This document shows, in pieces, positions 49,603-60,184 of a stretch of 64,000 nucleotides of DNA. The position numbers and the translations under genes are program-made. The notes below the pieces were generated by a model. It was not told where the DNA came from. It saw nothing but the letters and a program-made list of their open reading frames with translations, and ran no database searches. This stretch comes from Pseudomonadota bacterium (GTDB taxonomy: Bacteria > Pseudomonadota > Gammaproteobacteria > Burkholderiales > JAJZQI01), in contig JAJZQI010000001.1 in NCBI GenBank assembly GCA_021851875.1, positions 188,419-252,418 of the forward strand, in the 5' to 3' direction. The first letter of the stretch is position 1, and each line of letters starts with the position of its first letter.

Positions 49603-49620
49603 GAGCCATTGAAGGACTTT

Positions 49621-50760
49621 ATGTTTGAGCGCCACAAAGGTGGCGAAACTGCATTACTGGTTAGTCTTGATTTCGGCGAAAATGACTATGCCGAAAATAC
49701 CGAAGAACTCGGAGAGCTGGTCCGCAGTGCGGGCATTGAGGTCGTCGGTCTGGTGAGCGGCAAGCGTTCTCGGCCCGATGCGGCGCTGTATGCAGGCAGC
49801 GGCAAGGTTGAGGAAATTGCCGCTGCCGTTGCCGCTACGGCGGCGCAAGTCGTCATTTTTAATCATTCCCTTTCTCCTGCACAAGAACGAAATCTTGAAC
49901 GGGCGATCCAATGCCGTGTGGTCGACCGGGTCAGTCTGATTCTCGATATCTTCGCCCAGCGCGCGCGCAGCCATGAAGGCAAGTTGCAGGTTGAGCTTGC
50001 CCAACTTGAGCACCTGTCCACACGTCTCGTACGGGGATGGACCCACCTTGAACGGCAAAAGGGCGGTATTGGCCTGCGTGGTCCGGGTGAAACGCAGCTG
50101 GAAACCGACCGCCGTTTGCTGGGCTTGCGGGTGAAGGCGCTGAAGGAGAAATTGGCGCGGGTGCAGCGGCAGCGCGCCACCCAGCGCCGCTCCCGCGTCC
50201 GCGGGCAGGTTTTGTCGGTTTCCCTGGTGGGCTATACCAACGCGGGCAAGTCCACCTTGTTTAACCGGCTGACCAATGCGCAAACCTACGCGGCCAACCA
50301 ATTGTTTGCCACCCTGGATACGACATCAAGACGCGTCTATATTGGTGAAGGGCGGCAAGTCGTTTTATCCGATACGGTGGGGTTTATCCGCAACCTGCCG
50401 CATACCCTGGTGGATGCCTTCCGCGCAACGCTGGAAGAGGCGGCGCAGGCAGATGTCCTGCTGCATGTGGTGGATGCCCATTCCGAAGAGCGGGACAGAC
50501 AGATTGATGAGGTCAACAAAGTGTTGGCTGAAATCGGCGCGCATCACATTCCGCAAATAAGCGTGTGGAACAAAATCGACTTGGCCGGGTTATCGGGCGG
50601 GCTGGAGCGGGATGAGTATGGTAGAATTAAAAAGGTCCGTCTAAGCGCTCTGACGGGGGAAGGCGTGGACTTCCTGCGGCAGGCATTGGCCGAAGAGGCG
50701 CAGGCAGGGCAATCTGCCGCGGCGGAATCGACTCAACTCGAGAACGGAAATCAGGAATAA
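49621..50760 (+). CDS. hflX: Ribosome-splitting GTPase HflX
   Basis: A GTPase that rescues stalled or heat-damaged ribosomes. N-terminal HflX domain with GSGKVEEIA and NHSLSPAQERNLERAI; the linker WTHLERQKGGIGLRGPGETQLETDRR; G1 GYTNAGKSTLFN, G3 DTVGFIRNLP, G4 NKID. I take the ATG at 49621 (AAGGA five bases upstream; 379 residues) rather than the TTG at 49609. The stop shares a base with the hflK start. Confidence 0.97.
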   Translation: MFERHKGGETALLVSLDFGENDYAENTEELGELVRSAGIEVVGLVSGKRSRPDAALYAGSGKVEEIAAAVAATAAQVVIFNHSLSPAQERNLERAIQCRVVDRVSLILDIFAQRARSHEGKLQVELAQLEHLSTRLVRGWTHLERQKGGIGLRGPGETQLETDRRLLGLRVKALKEKLARVQRQRATQRRSRVRGQVLSVSLVGYTNAGKSTLFNRLTNAQTYAANQLFATLDTTSRRVYIGEGRQVVLSDTVGFIRNLPHTLVDAFRATLEEAAQADVLLHVVDAHSEERDRQIDEVNKVLAEIGAHHIPQISVWNKIDLAGLSGGLERDEYGRIKKVRLSALTGEGVDFLRQALAEEAQAGQSAAAESTQLENGNQE

Positions 50761-51941
50761 TGGCAAACGAACCTCAGTGGGGGAAAGGTGGCAATGATGG
50801 CCCCCCCGACCTGGATGAACTGTGGCGCCGTTTCAATCAGCGATTGAGCGGTATGTTCGGTGGCAAAGGCGGCAAGAGCGGCTCCGGCAATACCTCGTCC
50901 GGCGGAAGCGGGCTGGGAGTGGGACTGGTTGTCGGCGTGGTCTTTTTGCTGTGGGTGGCGAGCGGTTTTTATATCGTCGATGCCGGCGAGCGCGGCGTGG
51001 TGACCCGTTTCGGCAAATTTGTCGAAACGACCCAGGCCGGTCCGCGCTGGCACCTGCCTTATCCCATTGAGGCCGTGAAGGTCGTGAACATCGACCAGGT
51101 GCGCACGGTGGAAGTGGGCTATCGCGGCACAGTTAAGAACAAGGTGCCCGATGAGTCGCTGATGCTGACCGATGATGAAAACATCATCGATCTGCAGTTT
51201 GCCGTGCAGTACACACTGAAAGATCCGGAAGATTATGTGTTCAATAACCGCAGCCCGGATGATGCGGTGATGCAAGTGGCGGAAACCGCGATTCGGGAAG
51301 TGGTCGGCAAAAACAAGATGGATTATGTGCTGTATGAGGGACGGGCGGATATCGCCGCCCAGGCGACCCATCTGATGCAGCGCATTCTCGACCGTTACAA
51401 GACCGGCATCAGCATCAGCCAGGTGACCATGCAGAATGCCCAACCGCCTGAGCAGGTCCAGGCGGCGTTTGATGATGCCGTGAAAGCGAAACAGGACCGC
51501 GAGCGGCTGAAAAACGAGGGTCAGGCCTATGCCAACGATGTGGTGCCCAAGGCAAAAGGTATGGCTGCGCGCCTGATCCAGGAAGCGGATGGTTACCGTC
51601 AGCGCGTGATCGACACTGCTGAAGGCGATGCCAGCCGTTTTAACCAAATTCTGGCGGAATACAGCAAGGCCCCGGGCGTGACCCGTGAACGGATGTATCT
51701 GGATGCCATGCAGCAAATCCTCTCCAGCACCACCAAAGTGATGGTGGATCAGAAAGCGGGCGGCAGCAATCTGTTGTACCTACCGCTGGATAAGCTGATG
51801 GAGAAAAATGCGGCAGAAGCCAGAACCAGCGGCACACCTGCTGCCCCGGTCAGCAAGGCTGCCGAGAGTACGGGAACTGCCCCGTCTGATGATTCATTGC
51901 GCGGTTCGCTGCGCATGCTTGACCGGGGGGACCGTCCATGA
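50760..51941 (+). CDS. hflK: Membrane protease regulator HflK
   Basis: With HflC forms the SPFH-family assembly around FtsH that modulates its proteolysis. 393 residues: a Gly/Ser-rich N-terminal segment, one membrane helix (about 58-80) and the SPFH domain (VVTRFGKFVETTQAGPRWHLPYPIE). A helical region (VKAKQDRERLKNEGQAYANDVVPKAKG) precedes a Ser/Ala-rich tail. Overlaps hflC by 4 bases. Confidence 0.97.
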   Translation: MANEPQWGKGGNDGPPDLDELWRRFNQRLSGMFGGKGGKSGSGNTSSGGSGLGVGLVVGVVFLLWVASGFYIVDAGERGVVTRFGKFVETTQAGPRWHLPYPIEAVKVVNIDQVRTVEVGYRGTVKNKVPDESLMLTDDENIIDLQFAVQYTLKDPEDYVFNNRSPDDAVMQVAETAIREVVGKNKMDYVLYEGRADIAAQATHLMQRILDRYKTGISISQVTMQNAQPPEQVQAAFDDAVKAKQDRERLKNEGQAYANDVVPKAKGMAARLIQEADGYRQRVIDTAEGDASRFNQILAEYSKAPGVTRERMYLDAMQQILSSTTKVMVDQKAGGSNLLYLPLDKLMEKNAAEARTSGTPAAPVSKAAESTGTAPSDDSLRGSLRMLDRGDRP

Positions 51942-52822
51942 TGCGCAGTGCTGGTAATATACTCATTATGCTCGTGGCGGTTCTGCTGTTGTTGAGCCTG
52001 TCAATCTACACCGTGGATCAGCGGCAGAATGCGATCGTCTTCCAGCTGGGCGAGGTGGTTGCGGTTAAAACCAAGCCCGGCCTGTATTTCAAGATTCCGC
52101 TGGTGCAGAACGTTCGCCTGTTTGATACCCGCATCCTGACGATCGATTCGCAGGATCCGGAGCGTTACATCACGTCGGAAAAACAGAACGTGCTGGTCGA
52201 TTCCTTCGTCAAGTGGCGCATCGCCGATGTGAAGCAGTACTACGTGGCGGTGGGCGGCGACGAGCAGCGCGCGGCAACACGCCTGTCGCAGACGGTGAAC
52301 GACGGCTTGCGGGCCGAATTCGGCAAGCTGACCGTGCATGACGTGGTGTCCGGCGAGCGCGACAAGATCACCGATCGTTTGCGCAAGCTGGTGGATCAGG
52401 ATGCCCGCAAAATCGGCGTGGAAGTCGTGGATGTGCGTATCAAGCGCGTGGATTTGCCGCAGGAGGTTTCTGCCACCGTCTACAGCCGCATGGAATCCGA
52501 ACGTAAACGGGTGGCCAATGAGCTGCGCTCGACCGGTGCCGCCGAAGCCGAGAAGATTCGCGCCGATGCGGACCGCCAGCGTGAAGTGATTCTGGCCGAG
52601 GCTTACAAGCAGGCTCAGCAAACCAAGGGTGCGGGCGATGCGAAAGCTTCCGCCATCTCTGCCGCCGCTTTTGGTAAAAACCCCGAATTCTATGCCTTCT
52701 ATCGCAGCCTGGATGCATATCGCAAGAGCTTCAGCTCGAAGAGTGACGTGCTGGTACTCGAGCCGAACTCGGAGTTCTTCAAGTACATGCGTGGTACCGG
52801 AACCGGTAAGGCAGGCAACTGA
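51938..52822 (+). CDS. hflC: Membrane protease regulator HflC
   Basis: Partner of HflK. 294 residues: N-terminal membrane anchor (ILIMLVAVLLLLSLSIYTVDQRQNAIVFQLGE), SPFH domain, then the coiled EAEKIRADADRQREVILAEAYKQAQQTKG and the conserved DVLVLEPNSEFFKYM near the C-terminus. It begins within the last codon of hflK. Confidence 0.97.
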   Translation: MMRSAGNILIMLVAVLLLLSLSIYTVDQRQNAIVFQLGEVVAVKTKPGLYFKIPLVQNVRLFDTRILTIDSQDPERYITSEKQNVLVDSFVKWRIADVKQYYVAVGGDEQRAATRLSQTVNDGLRAEFGKLTVHDVVSGERDKITDRLRKLVDQDARKIGVEVVDVRIKRVDLPQEVSATVYSRMESERKRVANELRSTGAAEAEKIRADADRQREVILAEAYKQAQQTKGAGDAKASAISAAAFGKNPEFYAFYRSLDAYRKSFSSKSDVLVLEPNSEFFKYMRGTGTGKAGN

Positions 52823-52845
52823 CACGGGCTGAAGCGGCGGTGGTG

Positions 52846-53031
52846 ATGATTGATTTCATGGCGGCAGCCGCTTTGATGTTGGTACTTGAAGGAATTTTGC
52901 CGTTCATGGCGCCTCGCCTCTGGCGAGACACGTTCCAGCGAATGACGCAGCTGACCGATGGTCAGCTGCGTTTTGTCGGTTTGTTTTCCATGCTCATCGG
53001 CCTGTTACTGCTGACATGGCTGCAGCATTAG
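52846..53031 (+). CDS. DUF2065 small membrane protein (YjeT-like)
   Basis: About 61 residues with two hydrophobic segments (AAALMLVLEGILPFMAPRLW and FVGLFSMLIGLLLLTWL), matching the DUF2065 family regularly found between hflC and hisZ or purA. Function unknown. The track starts at GTG 52840; the ATG at 52846 is equally possible. Confidence 0.88.
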   Translation: MIDFMAAAALMLVLEGILPFMAPRLWRDTFQRMTQLTDGQLRFVGLFSMLIGLLLLTWLQH

Positions 53032-53039
53032 GATTTTGC

Positions 53040-55576
<2,537 letters not shown>

Positions 55577-55590
55577 GTGTGAATGTGTTG

Positions 55591-55621
55591 TGGCGGTTAA
55601 GGTGCTCGCTGAAAGCCGCCA
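55591..55621 (+). terminator. Possible hairpin after purA
   Basis: TGGCGG and CCGCCA arms around a 19-base loop, 14 bases after the purA stop, followed by TGTTTTAGC. The loop is long and the T run weak, so this is a tentative terminator; a much stronger one lies at 55765. Confidence 0.3.
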
Positions 55622-55764
55622 TGTTTTAGCAACCGATGTTCAATGCAGCTCGCGCAATTTGCTGTGTGGGCTGTTTGCGCATCTGGCGGACGCAATGCGT
55701 CTGTCGACAAAAGCTGTTAGCGGGGCTGATTTCGCCCGAATGAGCGTGATGGGTACGATGAAAA

Positions 55765-55799
55765 AAATAAAGGGTAGCTTTTTGAGCTACCCTTTATTT
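55765..55799. terminator. Bidirectional terminator between purA and tRNA-Leu
   Basis: A perfect 15-base-pair stem (AAATAAAGGGTAGCT with AGCTACCCTTTATTT) with loop TTTTG. The A-rich and T-rich flanks make it usable from both sides, ending the purA transcript and the convergent tRNA-Leu transcript. The 190 bases between purA and this hairpin show no gene. Confidence 0.9.
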
Positions 55800-55804
55800 A
55801 GGAC

Positions 55805-55891
55805 TGGTGCCGAGAAGAGGACTCGAACCTCCACAGTGTTGCCACCGCTAGGACCTGAACCTAGTGCGTCTACCAATTCCGCCATCTCGGC
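55805..55891 (-). tRNA. tRNA-Leu (anticodon CAG)
   Basis: 87 bases including an encoded 3' CCA. The acceptor stem begins GCCGAGA and closes with TCTCGGC. The anticodon stem is CTAGG/CCTAG with loop TTCAGGT, giving anticodon CAG. A long variable arm, typical of class II tRNAs, and GGTTCGAGTCC in the T arm are present. It has its own consensus promoter and a strong terminator. Confidence 0.97.
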
Positions 55892-55904
55892 TAAAGAAGA
55901 CCGC

Positions 55905-55933
55905 ATTATAGAGACCACTTTGAGAGCTGTCAA
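55905..55933 (-). promoter_or_regulatory. Consensus sigma-70 promoter of tRNA-Leu
   Basis: On the minus strand a perfect TTGACA (55928-55933), 17-base spacer and perfect TATAAT (55905-55910), 14 bases before the tRNA. The -35 box touches the first base of the divergent rnr start codon. Confidence 0.88.
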
Positions 55934-58290
55934 TGACTAAAAAAAGCCACAAGGCCGAAGATAATACTTCCTTACGTTTGCGTGATCGTGATCCCCATCT
56001 GGAGACTGAGCGCGAGAAATATGAGACTCCGCTACCGAGCCGCGAATTTATTCTGGAGGTATTGCGTGAGCAGGGAATGCCGGTGGTCCCCGATGCGCTG
56101 ATCGAACTCCTCGACATCACCGAGGAAGAGCGCGATCTGTTCCTGCGCCGTATCCGTGCGATGGAGCGCGACGGGCAGTTGATGCGCAACCGTAAGCACG
56201 CCCTTTGCGTGGTCGACAAGATCGATTTGATTCCGGGGAAGGTAGAGGGGCATGCAGACGGTTTCGGCTTTCTTGTGCCGGACGATGGCACGCCGGACTT
56301 GTTCCTCGGTCCGAAGGAAATGCACAAGGTGCTGCATGGAGACCGTGTGGTCGGGCGCGAATTGCGTTCCGAGCAGCGCAGTGGCCGCCGCGAGGCGACT
56401 ATTGTTGAGGTGTTGCAGCGCGCCAATCAGAAAGTGGTCGGCCGTTTATATAATGATCACGGCATCTGGTTTCTGGTGGCGGAAAATAAACGTATTAATC
56501 AGGATTTTCTCGTTCCGGCCGAACACGTCGGCGAAGCCAAGCCCGGCCAGGTGGTGGTGGCGGAAATCCTGCAGCAGCCGGACAAGCATGCCCAGCCGTT
56601 GGCGCGGGTGGACCATATCCTCGGTTCCTACGGCGATCCGGGTATGGAAATCGAGATTGCCCTGCGCAAGCATGATCTGCCGCATGAATTCAGTCCGACT
56701 ATCGAAGCGCTCAGCAAAAAATTCCCCAAGGGCGTGCTGAAAAAGGATTTCAAAGGCCGTGAGGATATCCGCAGTCTGCCGCTGGTGACGATTGACGGCG
56801 AAACCGCCCGCGATTTCGATGACGCCGTGTATTGCGCCCCGGAAGGTCGCGGCTGGCGTCTGCTGGTGGCGATTGCCGATGTGAGTCATTATGTCAAGCC
56901 GGGCGATCCGCTGGATGTGGAAGCGTTTGACCGCGGCAATTCGGTGTATTTCCCGCGGCGCGTGATTCCCATGCTGCCGGAAGTGTTGTCCAACGGCCTG
57001 TGTTCGCTCAACCCGCAGGTCGAGCGCCTGTGCATGGTGTGCGACATGAGCGTGACCAGCGCCGGCAATATCAAGCAATACCGTTTCTATCCGGCGGTGA
57101 TGTTCTCGCATGCGCGCCTGACTTATACCCAGGTGGCCGACTGGCTGGCCAATCCGGAATCCGCAGAGGCGCAGCAGCACGCGGAATTGCTCCCGCATCT
57201 GCAGCAGCTGTACAAGATGTTCAAGGTCTTGCTCAAGGCTCGTGAAAAGCGCGGCGCGATCGACTTCGAGACCACGGAAACGCGCATGGTGTTCAATGCG
57301 CAGGGCAAGATCGACTGTATCGTGCCGGTAGTGCGCAACGATGCGCACCGCCTGATTGAAGAGTGCATGCTGGCCGCCAACGTGTGTGCCTCGGACTTCC
57401 TCAAGAAACACAAGCAAACCACGCTGTATCGTATCCATGAAGGCCCGACGCCGGAAAAACTCAAGAACGTACGCGAGTTCCTCGGCGAATTCGGCATGCA
57501 GCTGGGGGGCGGGGATGAGCCCAATGCCAAGGATTACGCCGGCCTGCTCGGCAGCATCAAGGGGCGGCCGGATGCGCAGCTGCTGCAGACCGTGCTGCTG
57601 CGCTCGCTGCAGCAGGCGGTATACAGTCCGGACAACGTGGGCCATTTCGGTTTGGCCTACGAAACCTATACCCACTTCACCTCGCCGATCCGCCGCTATC
57701 CGGATTTGCTGATTCATCGCGGCATCAAGGCCGTGCTGCAGGGCGAGCATTACAGCCCGGGCGACTGGCATCAGCTGGGAGCGCACTGTTCCTCCACCGA
57801 GCGCCGCGCCGACGATGCCACGCGCGACGTGGAGGCCTGGCTGAAGTGCTATTTCATGCAGGACAAGGTGGGCGAAGTATTCGAGGGTACGATCAGCGCA
57901 GTCACCAGTTTCGGCATTTTCGTGGCGCTGGATAATATCTATGTCGAAGGGCTGGTGCACGTGTCCGAGCTGGGCAGCGACTATTTCCATTTCGAGCCGA
58001 CCAAGCATCAGATGCTGGGTGAACGCACCGGCAAGCGTTTCCGCCTGGGCGACCGCATGCGCATCAAGGTGGCGCGTGTGGATATGGATACCACCCGCAT
58101 GGACTTCATGCGCGTGCCGGACGAAGATGAGCAGCCCGCCGCGCCGGCAGCCCCCAAATCCAGAGGGCGCCAGCAGGTGGCCAAAGCCCAGCCGCAACGG
58201 CCGGAAGAGCAGAAAGCCGGTAAACCCAAGCGCAAGCGCAGCCGCAGCCGGGCGAAGAAAAAGGCTGCCGCAGTTGCACGCGGAGAGTAG
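55933..58290 (+). CDS. rnr: Ribonuclease R
   Basis: A processive 3'-5' exoribonuclease that degrades structured RNA. 785 residues: N-terminal winged-helix region, cold-shock domains (HADGFGFLVPDDGTPDLFLGPKEM), the RNB catalytic domain with TIDGETARDFDDAVYC near residue 290 carrying metal-binding Asp residues, an S1 domain (about 645-725; GEVFEGTISAVTSFGIFVAL) and a Lys/Arg-rich tail (KPKRKRSRSRAKKKA). The ribosome-binding site is weak (GAGAG). rlmB follows after 2 bases. Confidence 0.97.
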   Translation: MTKKSHKAEDNTSLRLRDRDPHLETEREKYETPLPSREFILEVLREQGMPVVPDALIELLDITEEERDLFLRRIRAMERDGQLMRNRKHALCVVDKIDLIPGKVEGHADGFGFLVPDDGTPDLFLGPKEMHKVLHGDRVVGRELRSEQRSGRREATIVEVLQRANQKVVGRLYNDHGIWFLVAENKRINQDFLVPAEHVGEAKPGQVVVAEILQQPDKHAQPLARVDHILGSYGDPGMEIEIALRKHDLPHEFSPTIEALSKKFPKGVLKKDFKGREDIRSLPLVTIDGETARDFDDAVYCAPEGRGWRLLVAIADVSHYVKPGDPLDVEAFDRGNSVYFPRRVIPMLPEVLSNGLCSLNPQVERLCMVCDMSVTSAGNIKQYRFYPAVMFSHARLTYTQVADWLANPESAEAQQHAELLPHLQQLYKMFKVLLKAREKRGAIDFETTETRMVFNAQGKIDCIVPVVRNDAHRLIEECMLAANVCASDFLKKHKQTTLYRIHEGPTPEKLKNVREFLGEFGMQLGGGDEPNAKDYAGLLGSIKGRPDAQLLQTVLLRSLQQAVYSPDNVGHFGLAYETYTHFTSPIRRYPDLLIHRGIKAVLQGEHYSPGDWHQLGAHCSSTERRADDATRDVEAWLKCYFMQDKVGEVFEGTISAVTSFGIFVALDNIYVEGLVHVSELGSDYFHFEPTKHQMLGERTGKRFRLGDRMRIKVARVDMDTTRMDFMRVPDEDEQPAAPAAPKSRGRQQVAKAQPQRPEEQKAGKPKRKRSRSRAKKKAAAVARGE

Positions 58291-58292
58291 GC

Positions 58293-59036
58293 ATGGCTGC
58301 GCGGCAATTATTGCACGGCTTTCATGCCGTGACGGCGCGGCTCAAGCGTGCGCCGGACAGCATCCGTGAGCTGTACGTGGCGGAAAAGCGCAACGATGCG
58401 CGGGTCAAATCTTTTCTGCAATTGGCCAAGGCGCAGGGCGTGCGGGTTGTGGCAGTGAGCCAGGAGCGTTTGCAGGGGCTGGCCGGCAAAGCTCCCCATC
58501 AGGGGGTGGTGGCCGTAGTCGATGAGCTGCCCATGCCGCAGGATATCGACAGTGTGCTCGACGATCTGAAAGAGCCGCCTTTGCTGCTGGTGCTCGACGG
58601 CGTGACCGATCCGCACAATCTGGGGGCCTGTCTGCGCGTGGCGGATGCCTTTGGCGCACACGCCATCGTCGCGCCCAAGGATCACTCGGCGCCGCTGACC
58701 GAGGTGGCGGCCAAGGCGGCCAGCGGGGCGGCTGAAACCGTGCCGTATGTGCTGGTCACCAATCTGGCGCGCAGTCTGCGCGAGCTGCAGGACCGCAATG
58801 TCTGGCTCGTCGGTACGGCGGCCGATGCCGAAGACAGTCTGTGGGATATTAAGCTTGATGCCGGCATGGCTTGGGTGCTCGGCGCCGAAGGCAGCGGCAT
58901 GCGGCGCCTGACGCGCGAACATTGTGATGAGCTGGTGCGCATTCCCATGTTCGGCACAGTGGAAAGCCTCAACGTGTCTGTTTCCGCCGGGGTGTGCCTG
59001 GCAGAGTCGCGCAGACAGAGAAGTCTGCCAGCCTGA
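58293..59036 (+). CDS. rlmB: 23S rRNA 2'-O-ribose methyltransferase (G2251)
   Basis: A SpoU/TrmH-type knotted methyltransferase of 247 residues. An N-terminal L30e-like substrate-binding domain (LLHGFHAVTARLKRAPDSIRELYVAEKRNDAR) is followed by the SPOUT domain with LVLDGVTDPHNLGACLRVADAFG, VLGAEGSGMRRLTREHCDELVRIPMFGTVESLNVSVSAGVCL. It is paired with rnr as in most Gram-negative bacteria. A GC-rich 6-base-pair hairpin lies 25 bases downstream. Confidence 0.96.
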   Translation: MAARQLLHGFHAVTARLKRAPDSIRELYVAEKRNDARVKSFLQLAKAQGVRVVAVSQERLQGLAGKAPHQGVVAVVDELPMPQDIDSVLDDLKEPPLLLVLDGVTDPHNLGACLRVADAFGAHAIVAPKDHSAPLTEVAAKAASGAAETVPYVLVTNLARSLRELQDRNVWLVGTAADAEDSLWDIKLDAGMAWVLGAEGSGMRRLTREHCDELVRIPMFGTVESLNVSVSAGVCLAESRRQRSLPA

Positions 59037-59096
59037 GGGCGCGGACAGACTCAATGTTTTGACCGGCGGCAGGCCGGTTTACCTGGGGAGAGCGTG

Positions 59097-59477
59097 ATGT
59101 CCGACCTGAATGATCCGCGCGTGTTCTTCGCTGCCGAGCGAACCTTGCTGGCCTGGAACCGCACAGCGCTGACGCTGATGGCGTTCGGTTTTGTGATCGA
59201 GCGTTTCGGCCTGTTTGTCCACATGCTGATGCCGAACGGGCAGGCCAGTCACGCCATGCAGCGCGGCATGTCGTTCTGGATCGGACTGGCTTTCATTACC
59301 CTCGGCGCGTTTGCCTCGGCGGGGGCCATTATTCAGTATCACCGGGTGTTGCGGACGCTCAAGCCGGTGGAAATTCCCATCGGCTACAACACGCAGATGG
59401 CGGTACTGGTCAATCTGCTGGTTGCCGGCCTGGGCCTGGGATTGACCGCTTATCTGTTCGCCGGCGCCGCCTTATAG
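59097..59477 (+). CDS. DUF202 (YidH-like) membrane protein
   Basis: A 126-residue inner-membrane protein with three hydrophobic segments and the DUF202 signature AAERTLLAWNRTALTLMAFGFVIERFGLF. Biochemical role unknown. GGGGAG lies 6 bases before the ATG at 59097; the track uses the GTG one codon earlier. Its stop interlocks with the stop of the convergent methyltransferase gene. Confidence 0.88.
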   Translation: MSDLNDPRVFFAAERTLLAWNRTALTLMAFGFVIERFGLFVHMLMPNGQASHAMQRGMSFWIGLAFITLGAFASAGAIIQYHRVLRTLKPVEIPIGYNTQMAVLVNLLVAGLGLGLTAYLFAGAAL

Positions 59478-60182
59478 CGGATTGAACGCCACGGCCAGGA
59501 AGGCGCCAAACGGGCTGTAAGACGGACAGACCCGTTCAAGGGCGCGACTGGCCAGATGGCCTGCCGGCCAATGGATGGCCGAGCGAAAAAGCGTTTCAGT
59601 CACGCCCAATTTTTGCAGCTGTTGTCTGATCTCGCCGGCGGTGTGCCAATGCGCGCCCGCATAGGCTCCCGTGCCGCCGTGGCGGCCTTTTTGCCAATAC
59701 AGCAGGCTGTGCCGGTTAAGCAGGCCCAGCACGATGCGCGAGCGGCTGACGCGGAGCATTTCTTGCAGGGCAGCAGCCTGGTCGGCGATAAAACACAGCG
59801 ATGTGACGGCCGTGAGGCAGTCGAATGATTTGTCGGCAAAGGGCAGGCGGGCGGCGTCGCCGATAAGATAACGGCTGTGCCGATCCTGTTGGCGTGCATA
59901 GGCAATCATGGCGGGGCTGGCGTCGATTCCGGTGACGTTCATCCCGCCGGCAGCAAGCTGCCGGCTGAAAAAGCCGGTGCCGCAGCCGACATCCAGCAGG
60001 CTTGCACCGGCCGGCGGCAGCAAAGACCGCAGCAACTGCAGCTCCGTTGTGCCGATCCAGCTGCCGCGCGAACTGTGGTACCAGGCTTCGTAGCGTTCGC
60101 TTATGCCCCGGCTGTCACTCCTTGGGTGACTGGCTGGCACGCCGGTGGGCATCGAAGCCGCCTTTCTGTTTCCACCTTTCAT
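59472..60182 (-). CDS. Class I SAM-dependent methyltransferase
   Basis: A 236-residue methyltransferase of the UbiE/Methyltransf_11 type. The SAM-binding motif is LLDVGCGTGFFSRQLAAGGMNVTGIDAS, followed by IGDAARLPFADKSFDCLTAVTSLCFI and MLRVSRSRIVLGLLNR. Substrate unknown. I start at the ATG at 60182, two bases after the MFS stop; the track extension to 60533 is a shadow of the transporter gene. Last gene of the sulfur-stress operon, so its substrate may be a thiol or metabolite in that context, which is inference. Confidence 0.85.
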   Translation of the reverse strand: MKGGNRKAASMPTGVPASHPRSDSRGISERYEAWYHSSRGSWIGTTELQLLRSLLPPAGASLLDVGCGTGFFSRQLAAGGMNVTGIDASPAMIAYARQQDRHSRYLIGDAARLPFADKSFDCLTAVTSLCFIADQAAALQEMLRVSRSRIVLGLLNRHSLLYWQKGRHGGTGAYAGAHWHTAGEIRQQLQKLGVTETLFRSAIHWPAGHLASRALERVCPSYSPFGAFLAVAFNPL

Positions 60183-60184
60183 GG

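Noticed and set aside
56446-58197. 583-codon frame antisense to rnr
   Set aside because: Same shadow effect; RNase R is intact on the plus strand.
59062-59078. ACCGGC/GCCGGT hairpin after rlmB as terminator
   Set aside because: Short stem without a T tract and only 19 bases before the next start codon.
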